The position numbers and the translations under genes are program-made. Below the pieces are notes generated by a model. It saw nothing but the letters and a program-made list of their open reading frames with translations. It was not told where the DNA came from and searched no databases. From Herpomyces periplanetae (taxonomy: Eukaryota; Ascomycota; Laboulbeniomycetes; Herpomycetales; Herpomycetaceae), in assembly GCA_009733715.1 (NCBI GenBank), contig WMKJ01000022.1:62001-126000 (forward strand): a DNA stretch of 64,000 nt. Direction: 5' to 3'. The first letter of the stretch is position 1. Every line of letters starts with the position of its first letter. Positions 11,301 through 23,300 of this stretch are shown here, in pieces.

Positions 11301-11744
11301 CGTTCCGAGTGTGTCTATGGCTAGAATTTCCTTGTTGAGCTCACTCGTTGAAGCGGGTCTAGCTTCACTATCCGACATGTATGCAGGAGAAGACGCGTCC
11401 GACTCCTCTGCAAGCCTATCACGTTCCAAGTCACGGTCGCTTCTAGCTTTTTTCGTTAAAGGCGAGAGAATTTGATGTTGATATTCTCGCATGCCAAAAT
11501 TTCCAGTTGTAATCGAGCTTGTAAATGATAGAGCTGCGTTTTGAGCAACTGAAAATACAGAAGAGAGAAAACTCGTTTGATCTACCAGCGCGGTCGATGT
11601 TGATGATGTTTTGGTTGTCGACACACCTACAACATCATCACGATGTCCGTTGTTTAAACCACCAACTCTGAATGACTTATTATCCGTTAATCCACTCCCG
11701 GAGACATTCGGTAACCTTTTTGTTTTAACGCTGGTTTTATACAT
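8331..11744 (-). CDS. GRAM-VASt lipid-transfer protein (Lam/GRAMD1-like)
   Basis: Member of the Lam/Ysp/GRAMD1 group, which moves sterol between the ER and other membranes at contact sites. Single exon, 1137 aa from the ATG at 11744; an in-frame stop lies just upstream. Order of parts: a disordered Ser-rich N-terminus (1 to about 350); a GRAM domain (about 355-480, with FHQLFRSVPEDDRLIDDYSA and the strand region around CFSSNILGWVT); an acidic linker; a VASt domain (about 650-820, starting KGLIDTTLPAPLGEVY, with TKCVINLSLERFDLNEA and ending FIHELVAAINARI); a basic stretch; one membrane segment (about 930-951, WVLFGCIGILLSVGGLLAQI); and a C-terminal coiled coil. This is the canonical Lam order, with a single C-terminal tail region. 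Which yeast paralogue it matches cannot be decided here. Confidence 0.92.
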   Translation of the reverse strand: MYKTSVKTKRLPNVSGSGLTDNKSFRVGGLNNGHRDDVVGVSTTKTSSTSTALVDQTSFLSSVFSVAQNAALSFTSSITTGNFGMREYQHQILSPLTKKARSDRDLERDRLAEESDASSPAYMSDSEARPASTSELNKEILAIDTLGTGNLSLRNFGISDNEDDSISHFHGEKCCRDASERKRLISPPVCADESTVSVTGHRETSNVAQRAVSGLYGDRRTMDKAIMQAGDDAVAVTTSMTGQRSATLGEDNGILNRANSVRSRISVGRRRNREGNSNHSATFSTSTTSGSLLGVPGVTAIPSKPVAIAPVASVPTENTGSVGGGSNSILGSSGMGISLSGNSLSQEIKSKFSYLISAVSVKRNRDFHQLFRSVPEDDRLIDDYSAALQREILLQGRLYVSENHVCFSSNILGWVTNLVISYDEMISVEKKSTVMIFPNAIMIQTLHGRNVFASLVSRDSTYDLIIKIWRCSHPCVMSSINGVVLPRGDTGTGDRTERTTGMLEEDKIIENSCDDVGLDAESCSDDSSSFETDRSSRIMGIDRDGERDFSGWSGGGSEVSSRGGIVSRSFSTPDVHSEFMKGGNGDGKSFKSEKMGGENEAMAMEYRDEGVEMEDEGKGIRGREGFVQEETYRFPGPRFHDPTECGDELQHYDKGLIDTTLPAPLGEVYTILFGGESLDFMRKFLENDSRISDIQLRGEGSMLSNENRSFAYVFVRQLGASIGPRQTKCVINLSLERFDLNEAVTVLSTTQNPDVPSGSVFSVKTRYCLTWAKNNHTRFNVNYSVEWTGKSWIKGAIEKNVFEGQKQFIHELVAAINARITAGKAGNTGGNNCDGGAVQRHRRKSTGTGEAKEKSKTRRRRKKNCVVNFVDGETNGNSVGICHGEGNAGETGSTELKGLNEEGKREIKTRVNLSEIFGFGNVGVWKVVSQMSPWVLFGCIGILLSVGGLLAQIGTFNGGLWSSNNEGIAWGTEMKGNGRAFGKFGGINAEDFAKSSGLKSKTREELENTIALYHTLWNEEEREFWKWLERRIAVYDKAKFAPRSETANKMIKARLDELQQKNGEIKNSKTVGNWKSDMQDNLEEEVEGKKQVGNIEDLQMQIKRAQEHLVDLQVQLDRLRSEANTGAEASRECELPD

Positions 11745-12903
11745 ACGTTTCAACTTTGCGAATTTTCGCCCTTTTTACTTGTTCGAGCGCTTTTCAATTA
11801 AACACGATAGTAGCCCTTGCTAATATTGGCTCAACCCAATTATCTCTCTAAATAATTTAATGTGTTTGCCTTGAAATACGAATACAGACAAATATTTTTG
11901 CTCTCATCATCCAAGAACCGTCATAGTATAGTCGAAACAGGCATGAGAAAATATACCGTTAAATATATTTCCTAAATAAGCGTGTTAATAAAGTGTAATA
12001 TCATACGAGATAATAGATATTCTGTGAGGTTTCTTCAATCAGCTAGACTTACAGTTATGAAGTTCCCGGAAGCTTTAAGAAAAATTTTCCCGTCAATCTT
12101 GAAGTTGACTCCACTCCAGAAGAAGATGCTGTCACCACCACTCAAATCCACTAAAATAGTTAACTTTCCAGTATCAAACCCAACACTACCGTGCCAAACA
12201 TTCCTTCTGTAACACTATCTGGGAAATGAGGGGGACAATTATTATTTGACTACTTTTTTTTTTCACCTTACACACCTCGTTCAACATAACTTAACGCACA
12301 ACTTTACATTTGCACCAGCGACCAACTCTCCTCCCTATATAATCGGCCACGCCAATCTTGTCCCCTTCCGTCTCGTCCCACCACACCCCGCGCCGTCCGA
12401 GCTGCGCCGTACATAAGAATCGTCTCGTCTTATCTCTCGTCTCGTCTCATTTATTACTCACCACGTGTTTGGCTTTGCCACTTACCCCTTTGGGACAAAT
12501 TACTAATTTGGGAAATTGATGGACGCAGGCAGATAAAGTGGAGGATTGGGTTAGGGCGAAAGCGAAGGGAAAAAGTGATGTGATGTGAAGTAAGTAGAAT
12601 AGGAAGAAATCTAAGTGAAGGTTTTACAAATTGTTTGCACTGACAGGTTTGTTGTACTCGATCTACATAGGTCTTCTCACATCAGATGGGTTCGGGTCGG
12701 GTCGGGTCGGACCATTCTAAACTCTGGGTTATGCAGTGTAAAGGAATGGAATGTAAAGTAAAGCCATTCAATCCTATGTAATGTATCATCTCTCAGTGGT
12801 CAACTTGATCATTATCCCAAAAGTCTTTCAAAGGTTTCTCAAACATTTCATTATTCTCATTACCTTCAAATACTCTTTTACCCATATCTTCTACCTTAAT
12901 TTG
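11745..12903. promoter_or_regulatory. Divergent spacer of the GRAM-VASt and MIT-like genes
   Basis: No gene was recognised in this 1.16 kb. It holds a TATA-like TATATAA at 12337-12343, several CTCGT/CGTCT pentamers around 12421-12449, a CACGTG at 12462-12467 and a GGGTC tandem tract at 12688-12711. The + strand is pyrimidine-rich through about 12230-12460. An ORF at 11982-12212 has no recognisable product. Confidence 0.5.
12688..12711. repeat. GGGTC pentanucleotide tract
   Basis: Tandem GGGTC-type units in an AT-leaning spacer, about 200 bp upstream of a start codon. G-runs are spaced regularly by two bases. Confidence 0.8.
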
Positions 12904-14395
12904 ATGGAACTTTCAAATTTGGTAAAAGTATGTTTTATCTCACCTTATTCTCTCCATACTACCTCTACTATCGCTAACCATTACTGTCTATCCACACCTA
13001 ATTCATTTCTCTTCCATCTAGGCGCATTCTCACGCGCAAAAGGCCTCACTTGCTACTGAAAATCATAACCTTACCCTCGCTGCCGATGAACACGAATCTG
13101 CCTCTCGCTTATTTAACGATGCTCGTTCTGATACCCAGGATACTGAGGTAAGTTGATAAACATCGTTATCACGCCTCCCCCTTTACTTCACTGAACCCGT
13201 CCCTTTCCTCACACTTCCACCCTTTACTTCAGTCCCTCGTATGACATTATATCACATCTAGCTTTATAGCCCTACCACTAAATATGTCACTTCACCTTGA
13301 CGTTATACTTATTCATAGGCTTTGCGTATCTTGCAAATACTTGCCGATCAGCATACCCGTTTAGCAAAAAGTCTAAGATTACAGATATCATCTTCACTCA
13401 ACACACCTTCTTGTGAGCTAAAACCTTCCATCGACAGCGATTCTGAAGCAGACTTCAATAGGATATTTAAATCTCCCGGTGGTTCATTATATACTTCATC
13501 TTTCTTGCCACATCATCCTCAAAATACTACAAAGCATACTCTTGGTCCAAATAATTCAATTTTCCCTGTGAAACCCGCTAAAACTGCCTTCCCGTCAGTT
13601 GCGTTAAACAAGTCTCACACAATGCTGAAACATCCCATCTTTGAATCCCATTCAAGCACTCATTCAATATCTTCTACTCATTCACCTACCTTTTCCCATC
13701 CTCATCCACAGTTTCATTCTTTGTCTTCATCTTCTGAATCCTCTGATCGGAAATGCCGATCCCGCAAAACTTTTCCTAATACATCCCGACATTCCAACTC
13801 TCATAGAATACCCTTTCAAAACCTAAATTTACCCGTTTCCAACCCCGTCCACCCTGTTGCCTCATGTCTTTCACCACGGCCCACGTCATTACCCATGTCA
13901 CTCGACTCTCCAGTGTTATCGTCATCTGCATCATTAAAGTCTCCAAGTTACTCTAAACATCGAGAAAAATCTCGTACGCCGTCCGATCATTCATTTTCTG
14001 CACCTTTCTCCGACCCTGGTGATTCTTTCGACCAATTTTACTCCACATTTGAATTTCTTTTCTCAAAACTTTCTGCCCCCTTAGCCTTTGCTGGTTTACC
14101 TCTAACTCCACATAACATTCCTGACCATTTACATCGGTCTTCTCACTCTCGTAAAACTTCTTTACCGACCTCATCATCCTCCACACAGACAAGCAACACA
14201 TCCCGCCATCGCGCACTAGCTTACTCTTATCAAGCTTATGAAAACCCAAACCTAACATCAATTTACTCTCGAGCTGCTCTTCGTGCTATATCCGAAGATC
14301 ATTCTGATATCTCTGAATCGTATTACTTAGTTAAATCTCCCTCCAATGTTGATCAATCATCATCCGTATCTTCTAATGACCTGCCCGATTCTTGA
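12904..14395 (+). CDS. MIT-like domain protein with Ser-rich tail, 3 exons
   Basis: I rebuilt three phase-0 exons, 12904-12927, 13022-13147 and 13319-14395, giving 408 aa. The first exon is only 24 nt, encodes MELSNLVK and ends at AAA|GTATGT. The first 70 residues resemble a three-helix microtubule-interacting and trafficking (MIT) type bundle: AHSHAQKASLATENHNLTLA, then DEHESASRLFNDAR, then EALRILQILADQHTRLAKSL. MIT domains generally bind ESCRT-III or related trafficking partners, so an endosomal role is possible but unproven. The remainder is Ser/Pro/His-rich and probably disordered. I do not recognise a named family for the full protein. The micro-exon assignment rests on phase and a good donor, not on a match. 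Confidence 0.68.
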
Positions 14396-14932
14396 CCTTA
14401 TCTTTTCTCGACCTCCTAGTTTCCCCTTTCTCTGTTAATATTGTTATCATACCCGCCTTTTGTATATTTTCGGATAGTTTCGTAAAAATATGCCTTTGTA
14501 TATGAATGTACGTAAATCTAAGAAGTGCTATTGTTCCCATTATCGCCTAGCGTAATCATGACGTAACCTTATTCATCGGAAAAATATATGTTCCCCTTCA
14601 AAACCGGATTTTTTGATACGCCAAACGCCTATCGCGTCTTGCAAACTTACAAATAATAATTGAATTTTTGGAACTTTTAATAACCCGGTATCAAGCGCAC
14701 TGTAGTATATTGATTTGACTATGTACACTTGTACACATTGATATTTTACCAGACATACGTTCCAGCATGCGTGCGGGCCATACTCAAACGAAATCTGAGC
14801 TTAGCACGTAAATTTTCTCGCGTGTCGGATTAGCTGGGCAACTTGCTAGGAGCACGCGTCCCCAAAAGTGCAATTTTATTGGGCATGGATTTTTTCATTT
14901 AATTGAGAGTTAAATTGATTTGAAGTGTTATT
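14396..14932 (+). promoter_or_regulatory. RFC1 5' region with MCB-like ACGCGT
   Basis: This 537 bp spacer ends at the RFC1 start codon. ACGCGT, the MluI cell-cycle box bound by MBF in yeasts, sits at 14854-14859, about 74 bp upstream. It is common in promoters of replication genes. The hexamer also occurs elsewhere in the window at near-chance frequency, so function is an inference. Confidence 0.4.
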
Positions 14933-17907
14933 ATGGAAAGATACGTTATTAGAACGTCGGTTGCTACTGTTAGCAAATTGGATGGTGCAAAGCAAAAAAG
15001 TAACAACGTCCAGGAGGGTCAAGATACCAACATGCCCGTACGAAAACCAACAATTGTTACCGATGATGATGATGATAAAGACTATAATGATGGACCTGAT
15101 AACAACATTGAGAAAGGGGGCAATAATACTAGTAGTGATGAAGATGATATTATCCCATGCAAACGATTAACTTCAGCACGGCGCAAAAAGGCTAGTGCTG
15201 ATGTGCGGAATGAACTCAGCGTAAAATCTAAGAAATCACCGTGTAAACGTGTTGCAACGTTAAGCAAATCGGTAGCAAATGAAACTGATATTAAACGAGT
15301 CAAGGTAACACCTACAGTTAATGATCATCCCACAACAGACGATATACTCGCAACTATTCCGCTAGTGACTCCCCCGTCACCGCCTAGCGCGGCAGATAGA
15401 ACCAAAAAGGTCGACTTCCGCGCCAATGCTGGGCATGCGGCGCGGCCACCAACGGCTCCGGGAAGTAAAAATATCCCGACGGGTGCGCCAAACTGTCTAG
15501 CTGGATTGAGCTTTGTCCTAACGGGTGTGCTAGAGAGTTTGGATCGTGCCGATGCGCAATCATTAATCAAGAAGTACGGCGGAAGAGTTGCTACATCACC
15601 AAGCGCCAAAACTTCATTTGTCGTTTTAGGTGCTGATGCTGGGCCCAAGAAATTGGAGGTTATTCGCAAATTTAAAATTCGGACAATCAACGAGGATGGC
15701 TTGCTTGCTCTAATTAGCAAAATGCCCGCTAACGGAGGTAACAGCGCAGAGGCCACTAAGTATATGGAAAAGCTAGCCATAGAAGAAAAAAAGATACGAC
15801 AAATGGCCGCTGAGATGGATAAAACTGCGATAAATGATGCCTCGACAAAGGGAGAAGCAGTAGAGAATGCTGCCGGTAGAACAACGTCTACTACTTCTAA
15901 TCTCAGCGCAGTTAGCGCAGATCCACCGTCCGACCAACTTTGGACAGTTAAGTATGCACCGACACAATTATCACATGTTTGTGGTAATAAGATTCAGGTG
16001 GAACGGTTGACAAACTGGCTGCGCTTATTTCCCAAGTACGTAAAGGCCAAATTTAAGATGGGCGGCCCGGATGGAATGGGGGTGTATCGCGCTGTGATGA
16101 TTCATGGACCACCCGGGATAGGCAAGACTACAGTGGCACATTTATGCGCTAAACTAGAGGGCTACGATATTGTGGAAACAAATGCAAGTGATTTTCGAGG
16201 AAAAGCTGTAATTGAGGAATCTTTGGGAGGGGCATTAAGTTCTACAAGTGTTATGGGCTTCCTAAAAAGGTCGAACGGTAAGGAGGGTAGTGGCACAAGT
16301 TGCAAAAATGAACCAAAGAGACTGGCCCTTATAATGGATGAAGTAGACGGGATGTCGGCGGGAGATCGAGGAGGTGTTGGTGCTTTAGCAGCTATGTGCA
16401 AAGTTAGCAAAGTACCCATTATTCTCATATGCAATGACCGCAAGCTGCCCAAAATGAAACCTTTTGACGGTTGTACCTACGATATGCCCTTCCGCCGTCC
16501 TACAACGGACCAAATACGTAGCAGAATACTTACAATTGCTTACCGGGAAGGACTTCAGTTGTCGCCTAGCGTTGTTAATGTTCTCATAGAGGGTAGTGGT
16601 GCCGATATTCGACAGGTTATTAATATGTTGGCGTCGATCAAAATTGATTCTATAGTACAAGGTGATGCTTACCAAGGTCTCGATCATGACAAGGGCAGGG
16701 AGATGTCGCGAGAATGGCAAAAGTATGTAGTGCTGCGTCCATGGGATATTACCGCACAAATTTTAAACGGTGCAAATTATTCAGTATCATCAAAGAGTAC
16801 ACTAAAGGATAAGGCGGATTTATACTTTCATGATTACGAATTTTCCTATCTGATGCTACAGGAAAATTATTTACAGACAAATCCTGCACGGGCTGCGTCT
16901 TATAAGGGTAAAGAGCGTGGGTTAAAGTTACTGGAACTTGTCGACGAAGCAGCAGCAAGCATTAGCGATGGAGATTTGGTAGATAGCTTGATACATGGAA
17001 CAGAGCAGAATTGGAGTTTAATGCCGGTACATGCTATCACAGCTTTTGTACGACCAGCCAGTTTTGTAGCTGGAAATTTAACGGGGCGAATAAACTTTAC
17101 GCAATGGTTAGGCAAGAATAGTGCACAAAATAAGATGGAACGGATGCTGAAAGAGTTGCAATGCCACTTAAGAATGCGAACCCAAGCCGATCGCAGCGAA
17201 GTTCGACTAAATTATTTACCCATACTTTGGTACAAAACCGTGCGAAGGATTGAAAAAGAAGGGCGCGATTGTTTAGACGATGTGATACAATTCATGGATC
17301 AGTATTATTTATCGCGAGAGGATATCGATACAATAACCGGATTAGGCTTAGAGGAGATGAACGAAAAGAATGTGCACCTTGATTCCAAGGTTAAAGCAGC
17401 CTTTACAAGGATGTAAGTTCTGATCGGCTAGGAGATTAACGCGCTAATAAAGATGAAGCTGACGAGCATGAGTAATGTCATATTATTAGGTATAACGAGC
17501 GGCCTCATCCCCTGGGCATGTCACTTAGTGCAGCTAGTGTTATGAGAGCTAATGGCGGACAGTCGAAGCAAAAGCCCGACTTGGAAGATGCTTTTGATGA
17601 TAGTTCGGATGATGAAACTTATGGGGAGGCGAAGAGTGCGGGTGAAAAAGGTGATAAAAGAGAAGAGTCAGGTAGTGAGGATTATGATATAACGAAGGAT
17701 AAATTGATTAAAGCGGTCAACCGGACTAGATCCGGAAATGTGAAAGGTAAAGATAATGTAGCAACCGCCAAGCGGAAACGAAGTAGAAAAGCGAATGAAA
17801 AGGATGGGGATGACGATAAGGATAATGATGATACAAACGAGGGGACACGGGAAAAGCCGCGAAGGGGAGCGAGCGGGAGGAGAAGTGCGAAAAGCCGTAA
17901 AGTTTGA
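14933..17907 (+). CDS. RFC1: Replication factor C large subunit Rfc1, 2 exons
   Basis: Largest subunit of the RFC clamp loader, which opens PCNA and loads it at primer-template junctions in the nucleus. Exons are 14933-17412 and 17490-17907, joined AT|G across a 77 bp intron, giving 965 aa. Parts in order: a charged disordered N-terminus; a BRCT domain (about 185-265, LAGLSFVLTGVLESLDRADA, then KYGGRV); linker; AAA+ ATPase with Walker A GPPGIGKTT, NASDFRGK and Walker B LALIMDEVDGM; the RFC-specific C-terminal helical domain (VINMLASIKID, SVSSKSTLKDKADLYFHDYE); and a tail with YNERPHPLGMS encoded by exon 2. Exon 2 ends in alternating acidic and basic low-complexity sequence. Ignoring the splice truncates the protein at ACA AGG ATG TAA. 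Family call secure. Confidence 0.95.
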
Positions 17908-20301
17908 GGTACTTTATAAGGGACGTCCTGGAATTTTGGAGGTTGGAATTTGGATGATTGGGTTAGACTGAATTGAATCGGATGCGTTTGTTTCACAGTG
18001 CAGTAATGCTCTAGTAGACAAAGCGTGTTCGTTATAAGCTAGGCACGATTTGCCGTCACATTGGCTAAGTTACCCTGTTTCGTAGACGACTTCTTAACAA
18101 ATTGGAGGAGTTTGAGGAGCATGAATGCACGGATAAACATTGGGATTTTGTGTTTGTGAATTGCATGAGTCTTGCATATGGACCGGGACAACGTGGCATT
18201 TAAACAACCGGGAAAGCAGATTATGGTGTATTTCACGCGTTGGAAAATGTAATGTTTGGACATACAAACTATTTTCTGGATTTAGTAGCGCGCGTATACT
18301 CGCTTGCGATTGCGAATAGATGTGCGTGAGTTGGGTGGATAGGTTGACGATTCACATATACACTGATCGGCTAAGTATGATGCAACTGTGATAAACCGAG
18401 TTGCTATTGACAAAGAATGTTCCACATATTTGATAGCGTAGTATTTGGTGTACCGACAGCCCGTCGTCGAGTTTCCGCTATATTGCACAAAAGCCCTCAT
18501 TAGCTTTGATCAGATCAGTGAAGCTTTTCTTCGTACCCTTTTTTATACTTTGGTACCTCAAAACAATCATGAGTCATTTATATCATTTTATTTCATACAA
18601 TTGCCGATCTCCCCGATGCGTACTTGCGTACATTTGTGACAGATGAAAGCTTAGTGGAAGAGAGCAAGTTTAGGATACAATGAAGGAATAATACGCAAGG
18701 CATTATTCCGTTGCGTTGGATTTAGTACGACAAGCGTGGCACATCGTTGAAGGATCAAGCTAATAAAAGGAATAGTGTACGTTAACGTTAGACGCTTGAA
18801 CCTTAATCCTCTTTAATCGTTCGACATTTGCCTACACGTTTGAGTAGGTGCAGGTGTATGTGTGTGTGCATAACGTTTTAATTTTATTTGCTGCAACATT
18901 ATCGAGCGCATGCGCGTTCAATGTGAAACTCGACCAGGATAGGGTTACCGTGTAGAGTTGGACAACGTTCTGTCGGGTAATAGTGAGTGTATGAGCTGCT
19001 CTTTGACTGTGTGCTTAGGATTGAAGATCACCTAGTATGTTATTGTTGTTATTGTTATGGTGGTGCTGGAGGTTGTGGTTGTTGTTACTGTTATTGTCAT
19101 CACTCGAACAAATGTGTTTGTACGGTCTAACCGCAGATGTGAGTAAGATAGTATAGGTATATCCTTACATCTTTCGAGTAACCTTTGAGTGTACGTAGTC
19201 TAATACAATGGGTAGGCATAAGGGCAAAACATCGTTGGCTACCTGATCTGCTTACTACGCGTTTACAGTAAGTAATATTCCTAGAAATGATGACGCTAAA
19301 TTTAAGGGTAAAAGATGATGACGAAGACAACTTGAAGATTAAAATGGATGGGATTTATCAAGATCAGTTTACCGGGCGACAAAGCCGACTCCCAAACTAA
19401 CAGCTAATCTGATATATAAAATAAAAATAGCATAATATTTCCTATTTGGGTAAACAGTCAGGTCCTGGCGGCGCAATGGGGATCATGTGCTGGTGTACAC
19501 GTTGATCCAGGAAAGAACGACCGGTTGCCAAATACCCACACTTCTATTTTGGGCCTTGCACTTAGGTCTACATTCACCGTATTAAACAGGGGCAGAGTAG
19601 GGCTGAAGATCAGATGAATATAAACCGTCTGAACTATCCATGGAAGGAGCTCAGTAAGAATTCGGCAGGCACGTTCCATCGAGACACCCTTTCCTCAACA
19701 TCTTTTGCGCCGTTTTCTCAGCGTTATTTCCTTCCAATTGTCATGTGATGTTCTATCATTAATTGCTCCTTTGCCCGACTTTTTTCCGACTTCGCTTTAA
19801 AGCGAGCTCGTTTCCCACCATTTCACCCCCCAAATTAAGACTTTCTTCCTTCAACTTTCTCTCGTTCATCCTCTTCATCTGTTTGTACTATTCAATTTTC
19901 CACCCTCTCTTTCTGTTATCTTTTATCGCCTGTTGTTTATACATTTGCCCACTTTCTACAAGTTTTTCCCGCTAATTCCTACATTCTTGCTCATTTACAT
20001 GTTTGCATATTTCCTTCCCCGTTATCCTCCTTATACCACCATCCACGCCTGTTGCACTTACATTCTCATCTATTTTTGAACTACTTCCTCATCTTATTCA
20101 TTTGTTCGTTGCCCCGCCTTACGCGTTCTCAGCTTTCCTCGTCTCGATAACCGCACTACTGTTGCCATTACCGATTTCACTACTACGCTTTCCCCACTCC
20201 TATTCCATTCTTGACTCTTAAAGTCGGATCTCTCCTCATTCCCCTCTTCCCTTCAAATTTTCTCCCTAGCTAAACATCGTTATTTCTGTTGTTCGCCAAC
20301 T
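17908..20301. other. Intergenic 2.4 kb, no gene recognised
   Basis: Nothing coding was recognised. Visible items are a GCGCATGCGC palindrome near 18905, a TTG/TGG-type trinucleotide-rich patch near 19035-19100, and a strongly pyrimidine-rich + strand from about 19700 to 20300, which probably belongs to the 5' region of the downstream GAP gene. Confidence 0.5.
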
Positions 20302-23300
20302 ATGCCATCGGATCAATTTTCTCCCGTGCAATCTGCTATACCAGAAACGGAAATGAACATGGATTCGGAGTCTGGGGATTCGAGAACTTTTGCTCATGAA
20401 CCAGTTACTTCATCCACGCCTCCTCCCCCTAACTCCTTTCCATATTCTCCCCTTCCCTCGCCGCGAGAGCTGTCCAATCTTTCTCTTCGGTCAATTTCGC
20501 AAACCCACTCTTCATCACCTTCCGTCTCAATGCGTGGACGTGCCTCTTCGCAATCACTTGTTTATTCAGTTCATTCCCCTGCATCACGGGCTAATCTGGA
20601 TAAATCAACTCGTATTTTTTTAAATTCGTCGCTTGTCCTAGATACTGCGCCCTCGACGCTCCAATCATCCGATATCTCTACATCTGGAATTCATTCTCCT
20701 CCAACATCATATTCATCTTCTTCCACCCCTTCATCTCCCTTAGAACAAATTGAAAATACTTTGGACGCTATGGACCTCCCGACACCAGATTCCGGTACTG
20801 TTAGCTCCATTGTTAAATCTTTCGATATTAAAAGATTCAAAAGTGACTCGCCAAATATTTCAGAACAAAAATTTCCCGATCTTAGCTCCCCACCTTCGAA
20901 ATCCATGTTGCTAAAGCCCATTCTTCCGTTGAATAAGACAGAAATATCTAAAGCTAATGACGGTAACACCATATCTGATCCAGCTGATGTTAAACCGATA
21001 ACCATGGTTCAAACTGATGGTGCTACAACCAAACGAGTGTCACCAATAACGCATGAGCAGTCAAAAAGGTAAGTCGAACGTTCAACGTTATACTATCTCA
21101 TTATGTGCTGAACTTTGGTTACTTTAGTCCGGTTCATGTTACTCAAATTAAGTCAACTGGTGATACTAGTAAGCCTGAGAAAAAGGGCCCTTCTTTCAAA
21201 AATAAGTCCAATTCAGTGGAAAATTCCAACACCGATTCCTCTTCCCCGACTGAAACCTCAAAACAATCTTACAAATCTTCACTATCTGACCCGAATCTTG
21301 CGTCCCTCCTTACTCATGAAGACACTTCAACGAAGCCTGCCGATTCATCACCCCTCGGTCAAGCCACGCCGACTAATGTGGATCCTCTTGTTAAGTCACC
21401 CGCGCCTTCAGACAATCTACCTAGCAGCCAATGCGAGTCCGATGAGAGTAAGTATTACGATTTACGCCTCACATATACGTGTTTTGCTGTCAGGTTACGC
21501 ACGCTGATCATGTGTTATGAAATTAATAGCTAACTTGCGACAGCAAAATTATCTACTTCGTCAAGCGACACTGTGCCTACGACATCAGAAGCCGTTGTTG
21601 CTAATACTAGCGCGTCGGATTTTTCACCTTCGAATGCTAATCTGAGCTCTGACTCTGGAACTTCGGTACCTGCACCACGTGAGCGATCTTCTGGTATCGC
21701 GCTCCCGTCGTTGGGAGGAAGAAGTCGAAAGTTACCGTCCCCATTTTCTTGGTTATCGCGTAATACGGGGTTCGATAAAAAACTAACACCCAGTTCTCTT
21801 ACACCATCACGCGATATCGAAATGTCGCCTGATCCTTCGCTCGCTCCTGGTAGTGGTGTGGATGGATGTGATAGACCAGATTCACAAATTAGTACCGGAC
21901 GAACTTCGAGGAGTTCCCTTAAAAATCGGTTTAATGTAGTTCGCATGCGTGAAGAGGCTAACGCGGCAACGATTGATACTAGCGATGTCCCAAGTATAGC
22001 AGGGAATGCTGAAGACACGGAACCAGAAACGGACAGCGCACAGAGCATGAAAAGTGCCTGTTCAAATGAATCTTCTAAAAATCAAGGAACACATCATAAG
22101 GTCAAGTTATCTAGTGGGTCACAGGAACCCCAAAAAGATGGAGCTCATGCGGGTCGAACTCGTTTGCCATCTATAGCTCAGTCATCTGGAACCGGTCTAC
22201 CGGACGTTGGGCTGTTAGTCAATCCAAATTTACCACCGGGAACAGCAGCAGGTATGGCCGCGAGCGCACCTCAACACACAGTTGACTGGGATTTATGGCA
22301 AAGGATTGTCTACGAGGGCCCCGTGGCGGTTGAAAGGAGTAGTCCAGAGGAGCTTAAGGAGGCCATAGCCCGTGGTATACCTGGCCCAATACGTGGAGTT
22401 GTTTGGCAAGTGCTGGCTGACGTGGAAAAGGAGGAAGAATTGCTTGACCTTTATTGGGATCTGGTGAATCAAGGGACGGATAAAGACCGTAGGAAATTGG
22501 ATAAATCGGCGTCTAATGCGCAATTGAATGAAAGTAACGGAAATGTCAGTGGAGATGGAGAAGTTAAAGAAAAGACGGAAACAGTATCAAGCTCTAGAGC
22601 TTCTATCAAATCTACAGGGTCTGGTGTGTCAAGTTCACATGATAAACCGAATGTCAACGAGGGTCGTGGAACAATAAGCGGACGCGGTGGAGGCTTCTCT
22701 GGTTTAAGCATTGGTCGAATATTTAGGGGAGAGGAAGTAACGGACGATATGGCTGCTATCCAGAAACTTGAGAAAACAATACGCCGTGATCTTGGTCAGC
22801 GAACGAGTTTTAACAAGTATGTTATGGCATCGGGCTTGCAAGATGGCCTATTTGGGGTATGTAAAGCTTATTCTCTGTACGATCCAGAAGTTGGATACGC
22901 ACAAGGAATGAATTTTTTGGCAATGCCGCTTCTTTTCAACATGGCGGAAAATGAAGCTTTCGCGGTATTTGTGCGGATCATGATGCATTATCGCATGCGA
23001 GACATGTTTACCGGAGAAATGCCACGGCTTCACTTGCAACTGTACCAGTTTGAGCGAGCATTGGAGGATTTAGAGCCAGCATTATATTGCCATTTGAATC
23101 GTCGTGGAGTTACGCCGAAGTTGTATGCGACGCAATGGTTTTTAACGTTATTTGGATATCGATTTCCGTTGCAATTGGTGTTACGGATCTACGATCTGGT
23201 GTTGGGTTCAGATAGTGAAGGTGAAATTATTAAGTTTGGAATTGCATTAATGCAAAAGAATCGGGAAAAATTGATGAAATTGACGGACATGATGGCGCTG

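Noticed and set aside
11982-12212. Small + strand gene upstream of the MIT-like gene
   Set aside because: 77 codons, no similarity I recognise, and lies in promoter-like DNA between divergent genes.
17413-17489. RFC1 ending at the TAA at 17414-17416
   Set aside because: The TAA belongs to a GTAAGT donor. Splicing to 17490 restores the family's YNERPHP segment and continues 138 codons.
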